Source: Lentisphaeria bacterium (GTDB lineage Bacteria; Verrucomicrobiota; Lentisphaeria; Victivallales; Victivallaceae). From it: a stretch of DNA of 64,000 nucleotides. The notes beneath the pieces were generated by a model. The model ran no database searches, had not been told where the DNA came from, and saw only the letters and a program-made list of their open reading frames with translations. The position numbers were made by a program, and so were the translations under genes. Within the stretch, counting starts at the first letter, position 1. Every line of letters begins with the position of its first letter. Below, piece by piece: positions 46,283-54,093 of the stretch. The DNA lies in NCBI GenBank assembly GCA_017508135.1, contig JAFVZN010000103.1, positions 1 to 64,000 on the forward strand, in the 5' to 3' direction.

Positions 46283-46354
46283 TTTTCTAACTCCTTCAAA
46301 TATTTAATTGTAATTATTTCCAATAAAAACTCAAATCAAACTTTCAATCTCTAT

Positions 46355-46382
46355 AATATAGCACAGAGACACATTTTTACAA
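46355..46382 (-). promoter_or_regulatory. Promoter of rpmF-plsX
   Basis: On the minus strand, TTGTAA (46382-46377), a 16-bp spacer, TATATT (46360-46355). Confidence 0.65.
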
Positions 46383-46540
46383 GTCTATTTGCAAAAACTT
46401 TTAGAATTTTTCACAGCTGTCCCATAAGAAACAACCTGCGGCGGCGCCTCGCGGGCAATCTTACGGGCAAATCGGCGGACTCATCCTCGGTCGAGTACAG
46501 TCGTACACTCCCTCGGATTCGCCTTGATTTACCCGCAATC

Positions 46541-46733
46541 TTGCCGCACGATGCATCCACCGGTCGCGACAAACCGTTTTGAACGCAGTGTCACTGGTGG
46601 CGCGGCGCATAGCGCACGCGCGTTTTGCTTGCGCAAAACAAAATCTGACAAAATCACTTTTTCAAAATCCTATTTTCTTCCACTGAAAAAATTGAAAAAA
46701 CAAACTTTTTTCTGATTTTATGGGATATCTGTG
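46541..46733 (+). repeat. Composite intergenic repeat, copy A
   Basis: It contains, in order, TTGCCGCACGATGCATCC plus ACCGGTC (46541-46565), ATCTGACAAAA (46643-46653) and ATGGGATATCTGTG (46720-46733). The same three blocks recur in the same order at 63145-63250 with a shorter middle. The last block also recurs at 52393-52406. Confidence 0.7.
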
Positions 46734-46790
46734 CATTTGTCTCATAAAAACCACCTGCGGCGGCATCAAAACGCCGCTTCCTTACAAAAT

Positions 46791-47519
46791 TCACCAATTC
46801 TTCAGCAATGCGGCCCGGTTGCTGGTCACAGCATCCACGCCCAGCGCGATCAAATGCTTCGCGTGCGCCGGATTGTCCACCGTCCACACGGCAAAAATCT
46901 TTCCGGCATCATGCACCGCTTTGACAAGTTCACAACTTATCTCCGGATGACACCATGCATCGATACCGTCAACGCCCAGTGCCTCAAGTTTTGCCACAAG
47001 ATCCCCGGAGGAAATAATGCCGTTTTCGGTACGCAATCCGTTGAGCCACAGCGCGCAATACTCCGGCATCGCCGCCTTTATCCCGGAAATGAGCTCTTCC
47101 GAAAAACTGATAAAAACGATCTGCTTCGCCGGGATACCGGATGCTTCGACCACCTTTTTCACCGCCGGGATCAGAGCCGGATCGCTGCCTTTGAGTTCAA
47201 TATAATACTCCCTGCCCTCTCCGAGATATTTGAACGTTTCGGACAACAGCGGGATTTTTTCGTCCGGATACTCTTTTTCAAAACTTCCGGAAACAGAGAT
47301 CTTCTGCAGATCCGCGTAAGTGGAACTTTCGATATCCATGATCGCACTGCCCATGCGCGCAGTGCTGTTATCGTGTCCGACTGCGACCTGACCGTCAGCA
47401 GTCAAATGCACATCACACTCCATACCGTCAGTACCGCGTTCAAGAGAGAGCCGGAACGCCGCAAGCGTATTTTCCGGAGCATCATACGATTCACCGCGGT
47501 GAGAGATCCATTTAACCAT
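46791..47519 (-). CDS. Glycerophosphodiester phosphodiesterase
   Basis: The 242-residue protein has the GDPD catalytic pattern: HRGESYDAPENT, the metal pair MECDVHLTADG and VGHD, then ELKG. It would hydrolyse glycerophosphodiesters from phospholipid turnover to glycerol-3-phosphate and an alcohol. No signal peptide is seen, so it is cytoplasmic. The ATG overlaps the end of the kinase-like gene by eight bases. A GC-rich hairpin (GCGGCG/CGCCGC) follows the stop and could terminate transcription. Confidence 0.9.
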   Translation of the reverse strand: MVKWISHRGESYDAPENTLAAFRLSLERGTDGMECDVHLTADGQVAVGHDNSTARMGSAIMDIESSTYADLQKISVSGSFEKEYPDEKIPLLSETFKYLGEGREYYIELKGSDPALIPAVKKVVEASGIPAKQIVFISFSEELISGIKAAMPEYCALWLNGLRTENGIISSGDLVAKLEALGVDGIDAWCHPEISCELVKAVHDAGKIFAVWTVDNPAHAKHLIALGVDAVTSNRAALLKNW

Positions 47520-48246
47520 TTTTCTTCAACTCCTCAAGATAAATTTCATACAGTTCCTCCCTTCGCTCAGGCGCAAATCGCCAGGGCGAAAGGAAATAAT
47601 CCAAATCTTTATTCTGCAACCGTTTTCTCTTGAAAAACGGAACCTTCCGGCAAGTGGCGAGGTCTATCCACACCACATCAAGCCTCTGTCCGCGTTCTTC
47701 ACTTCCGGTCAGAACATAAAGTTCGTTGCGCGGCGTGAACCCGCCATGCACCGCCCCGGAACGGTGAAGTTTTGCCAGCAGTTTCAAATTCTTTTCAGCG
47801 AACTCCGCCGCCAATGCTTCATCCTGTTCCCGTGCGCCGCCGGGGAGAAAATCATCGCCGTCACCGCTGCCGCACACCATTTCAGTCATAAAATAACTGG
47901 ATACGAGCCGGAGACCGCGCCGCTTCTCGCCTGCCGCCAGCACCCGGGCTACCGGAATACCGCAACTGCCGGCAGTTTCAAAACCTTTCCACTCCCGCAA
48001 CGCCAGCGACGGACGGAAGAGATAACGGAAGAACCGTTTTTCGCCGTAGTGTTTCCACACCACCTGAAAATCACTCCTGCCATCGACCGCATACTCTGCA
48101 GGAACTTCCATGCGGACAACTTTTTTATGCCGGGTGCGCCACAAGAGTTCAGCAGCATCGCGGTCAAAATCCTGCGTCTGCAAAAAGTTGAACGCCGCCT
48201 CAAATCCCGGTGTTATCCGGTCAACACTCCGGCAGTAAAGCTCCAT
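47512..48246 (-). CDS. InaA/LPS-kinase-like protein
   Basis: The 244-residue protein has the kinase-like fold of the Kdo/WaaP/InaA family: VWKHYGEKRFFRYLFRPSLALREWKG, YFMTEMV, the catalytic-loop equivalent AVHGGFTPRNELYV, and VVWIDLATCR. The catalytic Asp position is Gly (HGG rather than HGD), as can occur in the InaA branch, so activity is uncertain. It may act on lipopolysaccharide core or in membrane stress. The ATG lies two bases after the TGA of fabD. Confidence 0.65.
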   Translation of the reverse strand: MELYCRSVDRITPGFEAAFNFLQTQDFDRDAAELLWRTRHKKVVRMEVPAEYAVDGRSDFQVVWKHYGEKRFFRYLFRPSLALREWKGFETAGSCGIPVARVLAAGEKRRGLRLVSSYFMTEMVCGSGDGDDFLPGGAREQDEALAAEFAEKNLKLLAKLHRSGAVHGGFTPRNELYVLTGSEERGQRLDVVWIDLATCRKVPFFKRKRLQNKDLDYFLSPWRFAPERREELYEIYLEELKKNG

Positions 48247-48248
48247 TT

Positions 48249-49163
48249 TCAAAAACTCAGAGCATCCAGCGCAGCTGCGCTGTTGACGTTGAAAGTTGCG
48301 ACTTCCGGCAGTGAGCGGCTGCACAATTTGGTCAAAACATTGCCGGGACCGAATTCGATCATCGTGTCACCTCCGGCACTCACCATCGCCCGGACACAAT
48401 CATCCCACCGGACAGAACCGGCGACCTGACTTGCCAGATTGGCGCGCAGTTCATCGGCATCTTTTGCCACGGCGGCGGTGTAATTGTGGAAAACCGGAAC
48501 TGCCGGCATTGCAAAAGCAACCTCATCCAGCACCGGTTTCAACGCGCGTCCGGCATCAGCCATCAGACGGGAGTGGAAGGCTCCGGCGACATTGAGTTCG
48601 ATGACCTTACGGATGCCGCGCTCTTTCAGCTTGACGCAAGCCGCAGAAACTTTCTCTTTTTCTCCGGAAATAACGATCTGCCCGGGGCTGTTGTAGTTGG
48701 CAACGTCGATCCCGCACTCTTCGCAAACTTCGCGGATAATGGCAATATCGCCATTCAGCACCGATGCCATGCCGCCGGTCGCGGCGCGGCAGGCGTTATC
48801 CATAAGTTCCGCCCGCTTGGCAAGCAGTTTCAATCCGGTAACGAAATCAAAGGCTCCGGCGGCATAAAGCGCACCGTATTCACCCAGACTCAACCCGGCA
48901 CAGCCGACAGCTTCAACTCCGGGGAACCGGGCTTTGAACGCCTCCAGTGCCGCACAGCTCATAGTGTAGATGGCAACCTGACAGTAGCAGGTCCGGGTCA
49001 GCTCTTCATCGCTTCCGGAAAAGATGATGGAGGTAAGAGAATATCCCAACGCTTCGTCTGCGGCATCAAAAATCGCCTTGGCAGCGGGAGATGATTCATA
49101 CAGATCTTTGCCCATTCCAACACTCTGAGCACCCTGTCCGGAAAAAACAAAAAACGGTTTCAT
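48249..49163 (-). CDS. fabD: Malonyl-CoA:ACP transacylase
   Basis: The 304-residue protein has FSGQGAQSVGMG at its N-terminus, the active-site GLSLGEYGAL (nucleophilic Ser), and VAGAFHSRLM with the catalytic His. It loads malonyl groups on ACP for fatty-acid synthesis. AAAAGGA precedes the ATG; the frame is open for 36 codons upstream but overlaps the likely promoter. Confidence 0.94.
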   Translation of the reverse strand: MKPFFVFSGQGAQSVGMGKDLYESSPAAKAIFDAADEALGYSLTSIIFSGSDEELTRTCYCQVAIYTMSCAALEAFKARFPGVEAVGCAGLSLGEYGALYAAGAFDFVTGLKLLAKRAELMDNACRAATGGMASVLNGDIAIIREVCEECGIDVANYNSPGQIVISGEKEKVSAACVKLKERGIRKVIELNVAGAFHSRLMADAGRALKPVLDEVAFAMPAVPVFHNYTAAVAKDADELRANLASQVAGSVRWDDCVRAMVSAGGDTMIEFGPGNVLTKLCSRSLPEVATFNVNSAAALDALSF

Positions 49164-49242
49164 AAATATCCTTTTGGTCTTTTTGTAAAAAATCAAACGA
49201 CAGCGGCGGGGCTTTTTTTTACCTTGCCCCCGATGTACTTTA

Positions 49243-49271
49243 TATATCAGGACATTACCCCTCAATATCAA
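49243..49271 (-). promoter_or_regulatory. Possible promoter of fabD
   Basis: On the minus strand, TTGATA (49271-49266), a 17-bp spacer, GATATA (49248-49243). The leader would be about 75 bases. Confidence 0.4.
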
Positions 49272-49363
49272 GTACGGAACAAAACTGTTCTTACATCTTT
49301 ATAAGATACTGCAAAAACTGAAAAAAGTCAAGTCTTTTTTTATCCAATGCGCCAAATCGGGCT

Positions 49364-49759
49364 TCATTTTTTTCCGGCTTCGCGGAGTGCTTTCAGCGCG
49401 GCTTTCGCGTCAGGGTTTCCTTTTTCCGCTGCCCGGGCGAACCACTTTTCAGCTTCGGCAGCCGATGCTTCAACTCCGGTTCCGTTCCGGTAACATTTTC
49501 CCAGCAGAAACATCGCCTGAGCGCATCCGGAAGCGGCGGCACTGCGGAGATGGTTCACCGCTTCAACAGCATCGGCTCTGGTTCCATCGCCCTCAAGAGC
49601 GCATTCAGCATAGTAATACTGCGCGTAAACCACACCGTCTTCGGCAGCGATACGCAGCCATCTTGCCGCTTCGGAATCGCCTTTGCCGTCCGCACTTTCC
49701 GGAGTGGAACAGGAACAGCACAAGAGCATTATTGCCAGAAATATCACAATATTTTTCAT
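49364..49759 (-). CDS. Small lipoprotein with Sel1-like repeats
   Basis: The 131-residue protein has a signal with a Cys-rich lipobox (IMLLCCSCS). Sel1/TPR-like repeats follow: AARWLRIAAEDGVVYAQYYYAECALEG, HLRSAAASGCAQAMFLLGKCYRNGTG and AEKWFARAAEKGNPDAKAAL (read as three separate units). Sel1 proteins are usually scaffolds for protein-protein contacts. GAGGTCG precedes the ATG. It is a single-gene unit. Confidence 0.8.
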   Translation of the reverse strand: MKNIVIFLAIMLLCCSCSTPESADGKGDSEAARWLRIAAEDGVVYAQYYYAECALEGDGTRADAVEAVNHLRSAAASGCAQAMFLLGKCYRNGTGVEASAAEAEKWFARAAEKGNPDAKAALKALREAGKK

Positions 49760-49789
49760 GATCGACCTCTCATCATTAGCTTTTCCAAC

Positions 49790-49818
49790 AATATACCACC
49801 CGGTCACGCTTATGTCAA
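49790..49818 (-). promoter_or_regulatory. Consensus promoter of the Sel1 lipoprotein
   Basis: On the minus strand, TTGACA (49818-49813), a 17-bp spacer, TATATT (49795-49790). Confidence 0.75.
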
Positions 49819-49967
49819 GAAAGAAAGATCAATATTTCCGGCAATGTCCGGGATTTTACCGGAGAGTGTCCGCATAAATTTTTTTCCGGAAAAAGGTGGC
49901 ACAACTATTTAAAAAAAGCAAAAGTGTGCTATCTTATATCCGTAAAAACAACCATTGAGGTACAATT

Positions 49968-50618
49968 ATGAAAAATCTGCTCCTGCTCGGCGACTCCATC
50001 CGTCTGGGATACGACTCCTTTGTTCAAGAAAAACTTGCCGGAAGAATGAATGTCTATTTCGCTGAAGACAACGGCCGTTTCGCCCAATACACCCTGCGCG
50101 AACTCTCAATCTGGAAAAGCAAACTTTCCTGGCCCGACGATATCGATGTCGTCCATTGGAACAACGGTTTGTGGGATATTCTCCATTTAAGCTCCAAAGC
50201 GACCGGTTACGATGGCGAAGATACCGGAGAGACCATCGTTTCAGCGAACCGGCCTGCCGATCTCCGTTTTGACAAAGACCCGCTGACCCCGCCGGATATG
50301 TACCGCTATATGCTGGGACGGATCGTGACCAGAATACATCAACTCTTCCCGCGCGCCGCAGTGATTTTTGCTACGACCACCCCGGTCATTGAAGAATTGG
50401 CAACGACCGCTTACCGCTCCAACGCCGAAGTGGAACTTTACAACCGGATCGCAAGAGAAGTACTCATCCCGCGCGGCGTGCGCATCAATGAACTGGGCGA
50501 CTTTTCCAAAGCGAACTGCTCAAAACTCCACCGGGACTGGGTCCACTACACCGATGAAGGGAGTGAACTTCTTGCCGCTGAAATTGTAAGTTTTCTTGAA
50601 CGCTCCAACCTTATATAA
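49968..50618 (+). CDS. SGNH/GDSL-family hydrolase
   Basis: The 216-residue protein starts MKNLLLLGDSIRLGY, block I with the nucleophile Ser, has VHWNNGLWDI (block III Asn) and ends with RDWVHYTDEGSELLA, the Asp-x-x-His block V. It is probably an esterase acting on acyl groups of carbohydrates or small esters. It has no signal peptide. TGAGG precedes the ATG. It is 12 bases upstream of the metallophosphoesterase and likely cotranscribed with it. Confidence 0.85.
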   Translation: MKNLLLLGDSIRLGYDSFVQEKLAGRMNVYFAEDNGRFAQYTLRELSIWKSKLSWPDDIDVVHWNNGLWDILHLSSKATGYDGEDTGETIVSANRPADLRFDKDPLTPPDMYRYMLGRIVTRIHQLFPRAAVIFATTTPVIEELATTAYRSNAEVELYNRIAREVLIPRGVRINELGDFSKANCSKLHRDWVHYTDEGSELLAAEIVSFLERSNLI

Positions 50619-50630
50619 GAAAGGACTGCC

Positions 50631-52391
50631 ATGAAAAAAATAATTTTCACCGCCTTGCTGCTGTGCCTTGCGCTCATAAATCTTTATGCCGCGCCGTGGC
50701 AGATTTATGTTTCATCCAAAATCACGCAGGAGGATGCCAAAAAAATATCCGCCTCCGGCAACATGCCCCCGGAAAGCAAAAAGGTCAACATCAAGCCGGG
50801 TGCGGTCTTTCATCTTGCCAAAATTTCCGGCAGAATAAAAAAAGGAACTCCGCTCCGCGCCATCGCCTTTACCACCATCAACTCCCCCGCCGATGAGGAA
50901 AGATTTATCGGTGCCGGTGCCGACTGGTATTTCACCTGCTATATCAACGGCGAAAAGGTTCTCTCCACTGAACCCGGCGGCAATGAATTTTTCCGGATTT
51001 CCAGTTACAATCACATCGGCAAAGTGAAACTGAAAAAGGGAGCCAATCATGTAACGCTCTTTATCCGCCCGCTGGTCTATCAGTGGAAATTCGCCTTCCG
51101 GCTCATGCCCGATTTGAAAATGCTCCCCGTTCACCGTGCCGACCGCGACCGGATGATCGCTCAGATGTTCCCGCCTGCCAATCCCGGACTGCTGCGGAAA
51201 GAACTGCTCCACCAGCTCTCCACCGACAGTGCCGCCATCAGCTGTGAATTTGGTACGCCCACGATCTGCGGTATCCGTTTCCGCTCCGCATCCGCTCCTG
51301 AAAAATTGCTCTGGAACACAATCAGCGGCAAGCGCGTGGTGAAAAAAATCCACCGATTCTTCCTTTCCGGGCTGAAACCCGATACCGCCTACACCTACGA
51401 TATCGTCAAACTGGACACCAACACGGCAAAAATAATTCCGGTATCCTCCGGCAGTTTCAAAACCGCGCCCGAAACCGGAGTCCGCCACCGTTTCATCGCC
51501 ACCGGAGACACGCAGATATCTCCGGATGAACGCAAAAAAACCGTAGCCTCCATGCTGGCTCTCCCGGAAGGTAAAAGTGCCGATTTCTTCGTCTCCCTCG
51601 GAGATGTTACGTCAACTTTTGTCACTTTCGCGCCAAACTATTTTGATTCCTATTTGGACATCCTGCACCAGAATAAATTTTTCAAGCCGGTGGTGATGGT
51701 AAAAGGCAACCATGAATACCGGGGCAACGAAACGGAAGTTTACAACGATCACTTCGGCAGAAGTTACTACACCTTCCGCCACGGGGAAGTATTCTATATC
51801 GTTCTGGATACCGGAGAAGGTGCCGATACCATCTGGAAACCGGGCAATCATCTGCTGTGGACCGATACCACTCAACTTTTTGAAGAGCAAATAAAATTTC
51901 TGGAGCGGGTGATATCTTCCCCCGCCTGTAAAAATGCCAAATACCGCATCGTACTCGCCCACGCTTCGCCTTTCAAATTTCACGCGCACTACTACGCCCA
52001 AAGCGTCCGCAAGCTGGCGGAAAAGTTCTTTTTCGGAACCGATCCCCGCTGTAAAATCGACCTCTGGCTCTGCGGTCACGTCCATTACGTCTCCCGCTTC
52101 GACCCGGCAACCGACACCGCCTACACCAGCCGAGCCACCCCATACAAGGCGAAACATTACAGTGCGGAGGATTTAAAAGAGATCAACTTCACCGTCATCA
52201 CCAACGACGGCCCCGGCAGGGGCAAGGTGCGCACCTCGGTAACTGCAGTGGAAGTCACCCCGGAAGGGCTGGCAGTCAAGATCATGACACCGGAGGGAAA
52301 AGTCATCGACGAATCCTTTATCCGGAAAGGCAAACCGCACGAAGTCAAAAGCACTGTTCTGTACAAACTTGAACGCAAGCATTTCAAATAA
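50631..52391 (+). CDS. Exported metallophosphoesterase (purple acid phosphatase-like)
   Basis: The 586-residue protein has a signal peptide (IIFTALLLCLALINLYAA) and an N-terminal beta-sandwich of about 170 residues. A fibronectin-III-like purple-acid-phosphatase N domain follows (LSGLKPDTAYTYDIV), then a calcineurin-like phosphoesterase core. The core ligands are TGDTQ, SLGDVTS, VKGNHEY, LAHASPF and CGHVHYVS. It would hydrolyse phosphomonoesters or diesters in the periplasm, perhaps to release phosphate from modified glycans. AGAAAGGA precedes the ATG. It follows the SGNH hydrolase. Confidence 0.85.
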   Translation: MKKIIFTALLLCLALINLYAAPWQIYVSSKITQEDAKKISASGNMPPESKKVNIKPGAVFHLAKISGRIKKGTPLRAIAFTTINSPADEERFIGAGADWYFTCYINGEKVLSTEPGGNEFFRISSYNHIGKVKLKKGANHVTLFIRPLVYQWKFAFRLMPDLKMLPVHRADRDRMIAQMFPPANPGLLRKELLHQLSTDSAAISCEFGTPTICGIRFRSASAPEKLLWNTISGKRVVKKIHRFFLSGLKPDTAYTYDIVKLDTNTAKIIPVSSGSFKTAPETGVRHRFIATGDTQISPDERKKTVASMLALPEGKSADFFVSLGDVTSTFVTFAPNYFDSYLDILHQNKFFKPVVMVKGNHEYRGNETEVYNDHFGRSYYTFRHGEVFYIVLDTGEGADTIWKPGNHLLWTDTTQLFEEQIKFLERVISSPACKNAKYRIVLAHASPFKFHAHYYAQSVRKLAEKFFFGTDPRCKIDLWLCGHVHYVSRFDPATDTAYTSRATPYKAKHYSAEDLKEINFTVITNDGPGRGKVRTSVTAVEVTPEGLAVKIMTPEGKVIDESFIRKGKPHEVKSTVLYKLERKHFK

Positions 52392-52392
52392 T

Positions 52393-52406
52393 ATGGGATA
52401 TCTGCG
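52393..52406 (+). repeat. Isolated copy of the ATGGGATATCTG motif
   Basis: It matches 13 of 14 positions with blocks at 46720-46733 and 63237-63250 and lies two bases after the stop of the metallophosphoesterase gene. Confidence 0.5.
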
Positions 52407-52445
52407 GATATCTGTGGTATTTTAAAAAAATTTTCAAAATAATAC

Positions 52446-52474
52446 TTGCAAAAAGCAAGATTGTGTGATATATT
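52446..52474 (+). promoter_or_regulatory. Promoter of tRNA-Glu
   Basis: TTGCAA, 17-bp spacer, TATATT, about 27 bases upstream of the mature tRNA 5' end. Confidence 0.7.
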
Positions 52475-52500
52475 TAGTCAACATCACGTTTGATGAGTGC

Positions 52501-52576
52501 GTCTCCATCGTCTAGAGGCCTAGGACACCGGGTTTTCATCCCGGCAACACGGGTTCGACTCCCGTTGGAGATGCCA
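52501..52576 (+). tRNA. tRNA-Glu (UUC anticodon)
   Basis: The acceptor arm GTCTCCA pairs with TGGAGAT (one G-T pair). The anticodon stem CCGGG/CCCGG closes a seven-base loop with TTC at 52535-52537, and the T-arm carries GGTTCGACTCC. CCA is encoded at 52574-52576. Eight T follow directly and may terminate the transcript. The TSUP permease gene starts 24 bases later. Confidence 0.95.
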
Positions 52577-52600
52577 TTTTTTTTGCCCGGATCCGGAACT

Positions 52601-53353
52601 ATGAAACTCTTTATCTCTGCATTCGTTGTCTTTTGCACACACTTGCTGGAAGCCATCACCGGTTTCGGCAGTTCCGTTCTTGCCCTGCCCTTTCTGAATA
52701 TCACCCTCGGACTGCGGATGGCGGTGCAGATGCTCTGCGTTCTGAGCTGGATAATGGCTCTCTACATCGTCATACGTTCCTGGAAAGATCTGGTTTGGAA
52801 AGAGTTTCTCTTTATCGTCTGCTATGTCGCGCTGGGGATGCCGGTCGGAATGTGGATATTTGACAAGCTTCCGGCGGCGGTGCTGTGTCTGATACTCGGA
52901 ACATTTATGATCGCCGTCGGCATCCGCGGCGAACTTGCCACCATAAAAAAACACTCTGCGGAACCGGCAGAACCGGCAAAGCGGACTTTTCTGATGAAAC
53001 TTCTGCTCTTCGGCGGGGGCATCATTCAGGGAGCATTCGGCTCCGGCGGTCCCTTTATAGTTATATATTCAGCCAAAGCACTCCCGGAAAAACGCCTGTT
53101 CCGGGGAACGCTCAGTATGCTCTGGCTGTCGATGAACACCATCCGTCTGACCAGTTGGGGAATCTCCGGCGAACTGTGGAACCCGGAGCTGGGCAAATGT
53201 CTGCTGTGGAGTTTACCGGTAGTCATTATCGGAATACTTATCGGCGACTGTCTGCACAACAAGGTCAGCGAACACCACTTTAAGATCGGTGTTTATGCTG
53301 TCCTGACCATCTCCGGTATTTTTATGGCGGTTGCCAACGCTTTGAAACTCTGA
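52601..53353 (+). CDS. TSUP/TauE-SafE family permease
   Basis: The 250-residue protein has about eight membrane helices, with the repeated small-residue pattern of the sulfite-exporter family (EAITGFGSSVLALPF near the N-terminus, GGGIIQGAFGSGGPFIVIY in the middle). It probably moves a small organic or sulfur-containing anion. The ATG is chosen because the frame upstream passes through the tRNA. It may rely on readthrough from the tRNA promoter. Confidence 0.85.
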   Translation: MKLFISAFVVFCTHLLEAITGFGSSVLALPFLNITLGLRMAVQMLCVLSWIMALYIVIRSWKDLVWKEFLFIVCYVALGMPVGMWIFDKLPAAVLCLILGTFMIAVGIRGELATIKKHSAEPAEPAKRTFLMKLLLFGGGIIQGAFGSGGPFIVIYSAKALPEKRLFRGTLSMLWLSMNTIRLTSWGISGELWNPELGKCLLWSLPVVIIGILIGDCLHNKVSEHHFKIGVYAVLTISGIFMAVANALKL

Positions 53354-53377
53354 AAAATCATACCTGCGCCGCCGTGG

Positions 53378-54076
53378 TTATTTTTGACCGTAGTAAGCGT
53401 TCTTGCCGTGCTTGCGCTCGTAATGCTTGGCAATAAGTGAATCTTTCAACGGACGGGCATCCGGATTTATCCGGCAGGTCAGCAGAGCCATCTTGCACAA
53501 CTCTTCCAGCACGCGGGCGTTGTAAACCGCCTTGTTGCCGCTGTTCCCCCAGGTGAATGGTCCGTGTCCTGCCACCAGTGCCATCGGGTTTTCATCCGGG
53601 TCAAGAGCCCGCGCTTTGAAGCAATCAATTATCTGAAACCCGGTTTCAGTTTCGTAGTCGTTCTTTATCCGTTCATCCGGCATGAAATCAGTACAGGGAA
53701 CGGAGTTTGCCAGATGGTCGGCATGGGTGGTTCCGAAGACCGGAACATCGCACGCCGCCTGCGCCCAGGCGGTGGCATAAGTGGAGTGGGTGTGAACGAT
53801 ACCGCCGATATTTTTCCATGCCCGGTAAAGCTCCAAATGGGTATTGGTATCGCTGGACGGCCGCATGGTTCCGGCAACTTTTTCTCCGGTGGCGATGTCG
53901 ACGATCACGATATCCTGCGGCGTTAAATTTTCATACGCCACGCCGGAGGGTTTGATGGCAAAAACATTTTTCTCCCGGTCAACGCAGCTGACATTTCCAA
54001 AGGTATAAAGCACCAGACCGAGTTCAGGCAGCTGCAAATTTGCCTGACAGCACTCTTCCTGCAATTTCTTGAACAT
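53378..54076 (-). CDS. araD: L-ribulose-5-phosphate 4-epimerase
   Basis: The 232-residue class II aldolase-family protein has the substrate loop IKPSGVAYENL, phosphate-binding MRPSSDTNTHLELYRA, and zinc ligands in VHTHSTYATAWAQ and GTTHADHLA. It converts L-ribulose-5-P to D-xylulose-5-P. CAGGAG precedes the ATG. It follows the interrupted araB by 17 bases. No araA is present in the window. Confidence 0.9.
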   Translation of the reverse strand: MFKKLQEECCQANLQLPELGLVLYTFGNVSCVDREKNVFAIKPSGVAYENLTPQDIVIVDIATGEKVAGTMRPSSDTNTHLELYRAWKNIGGIVHTHSTYATAWAQAACDVPVFGTTHADHLANSVPCTDFMPDERIKNDYETETGFQIIDCFKARALDPDENPMALVAGHGPFTWGNSGNKAVYNARVLEELCKMALLTCRINPDARPLKDSLIAKHYERKHGKNAYYGQK

Positions 54077-54093
54077 GATACATTCTCCTGAGT

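Larger units (their letters stand above)
46283..46790. other. 508-bp non-coding region rich in repeats
   Basis: It holds the rpmF promoter, a 27-bp imperfect direct repeat (46418-46445 and 46738-46764), a stem of CGGGCAAATC (46464-46473) with GATTTACCCG (46526-46535), and the composite dispersed repeat described separately. Short open frames here have no ribosome-binding site or protein-like character. Confidence 0.6.

Noticed and set aside
46524-46715. Small frame in the gap upstream of rpmF
   Set aside because: It lies wholly inside repeated, hairpin-rich DNA and has no ribosome-binding site.
49250-49261. GGACATTACCCC as a third copy of the 55-bp repeat
   Set aside because: Only twelve bases match the edge of copy 2; the rest is unrelated, so chance is likely.
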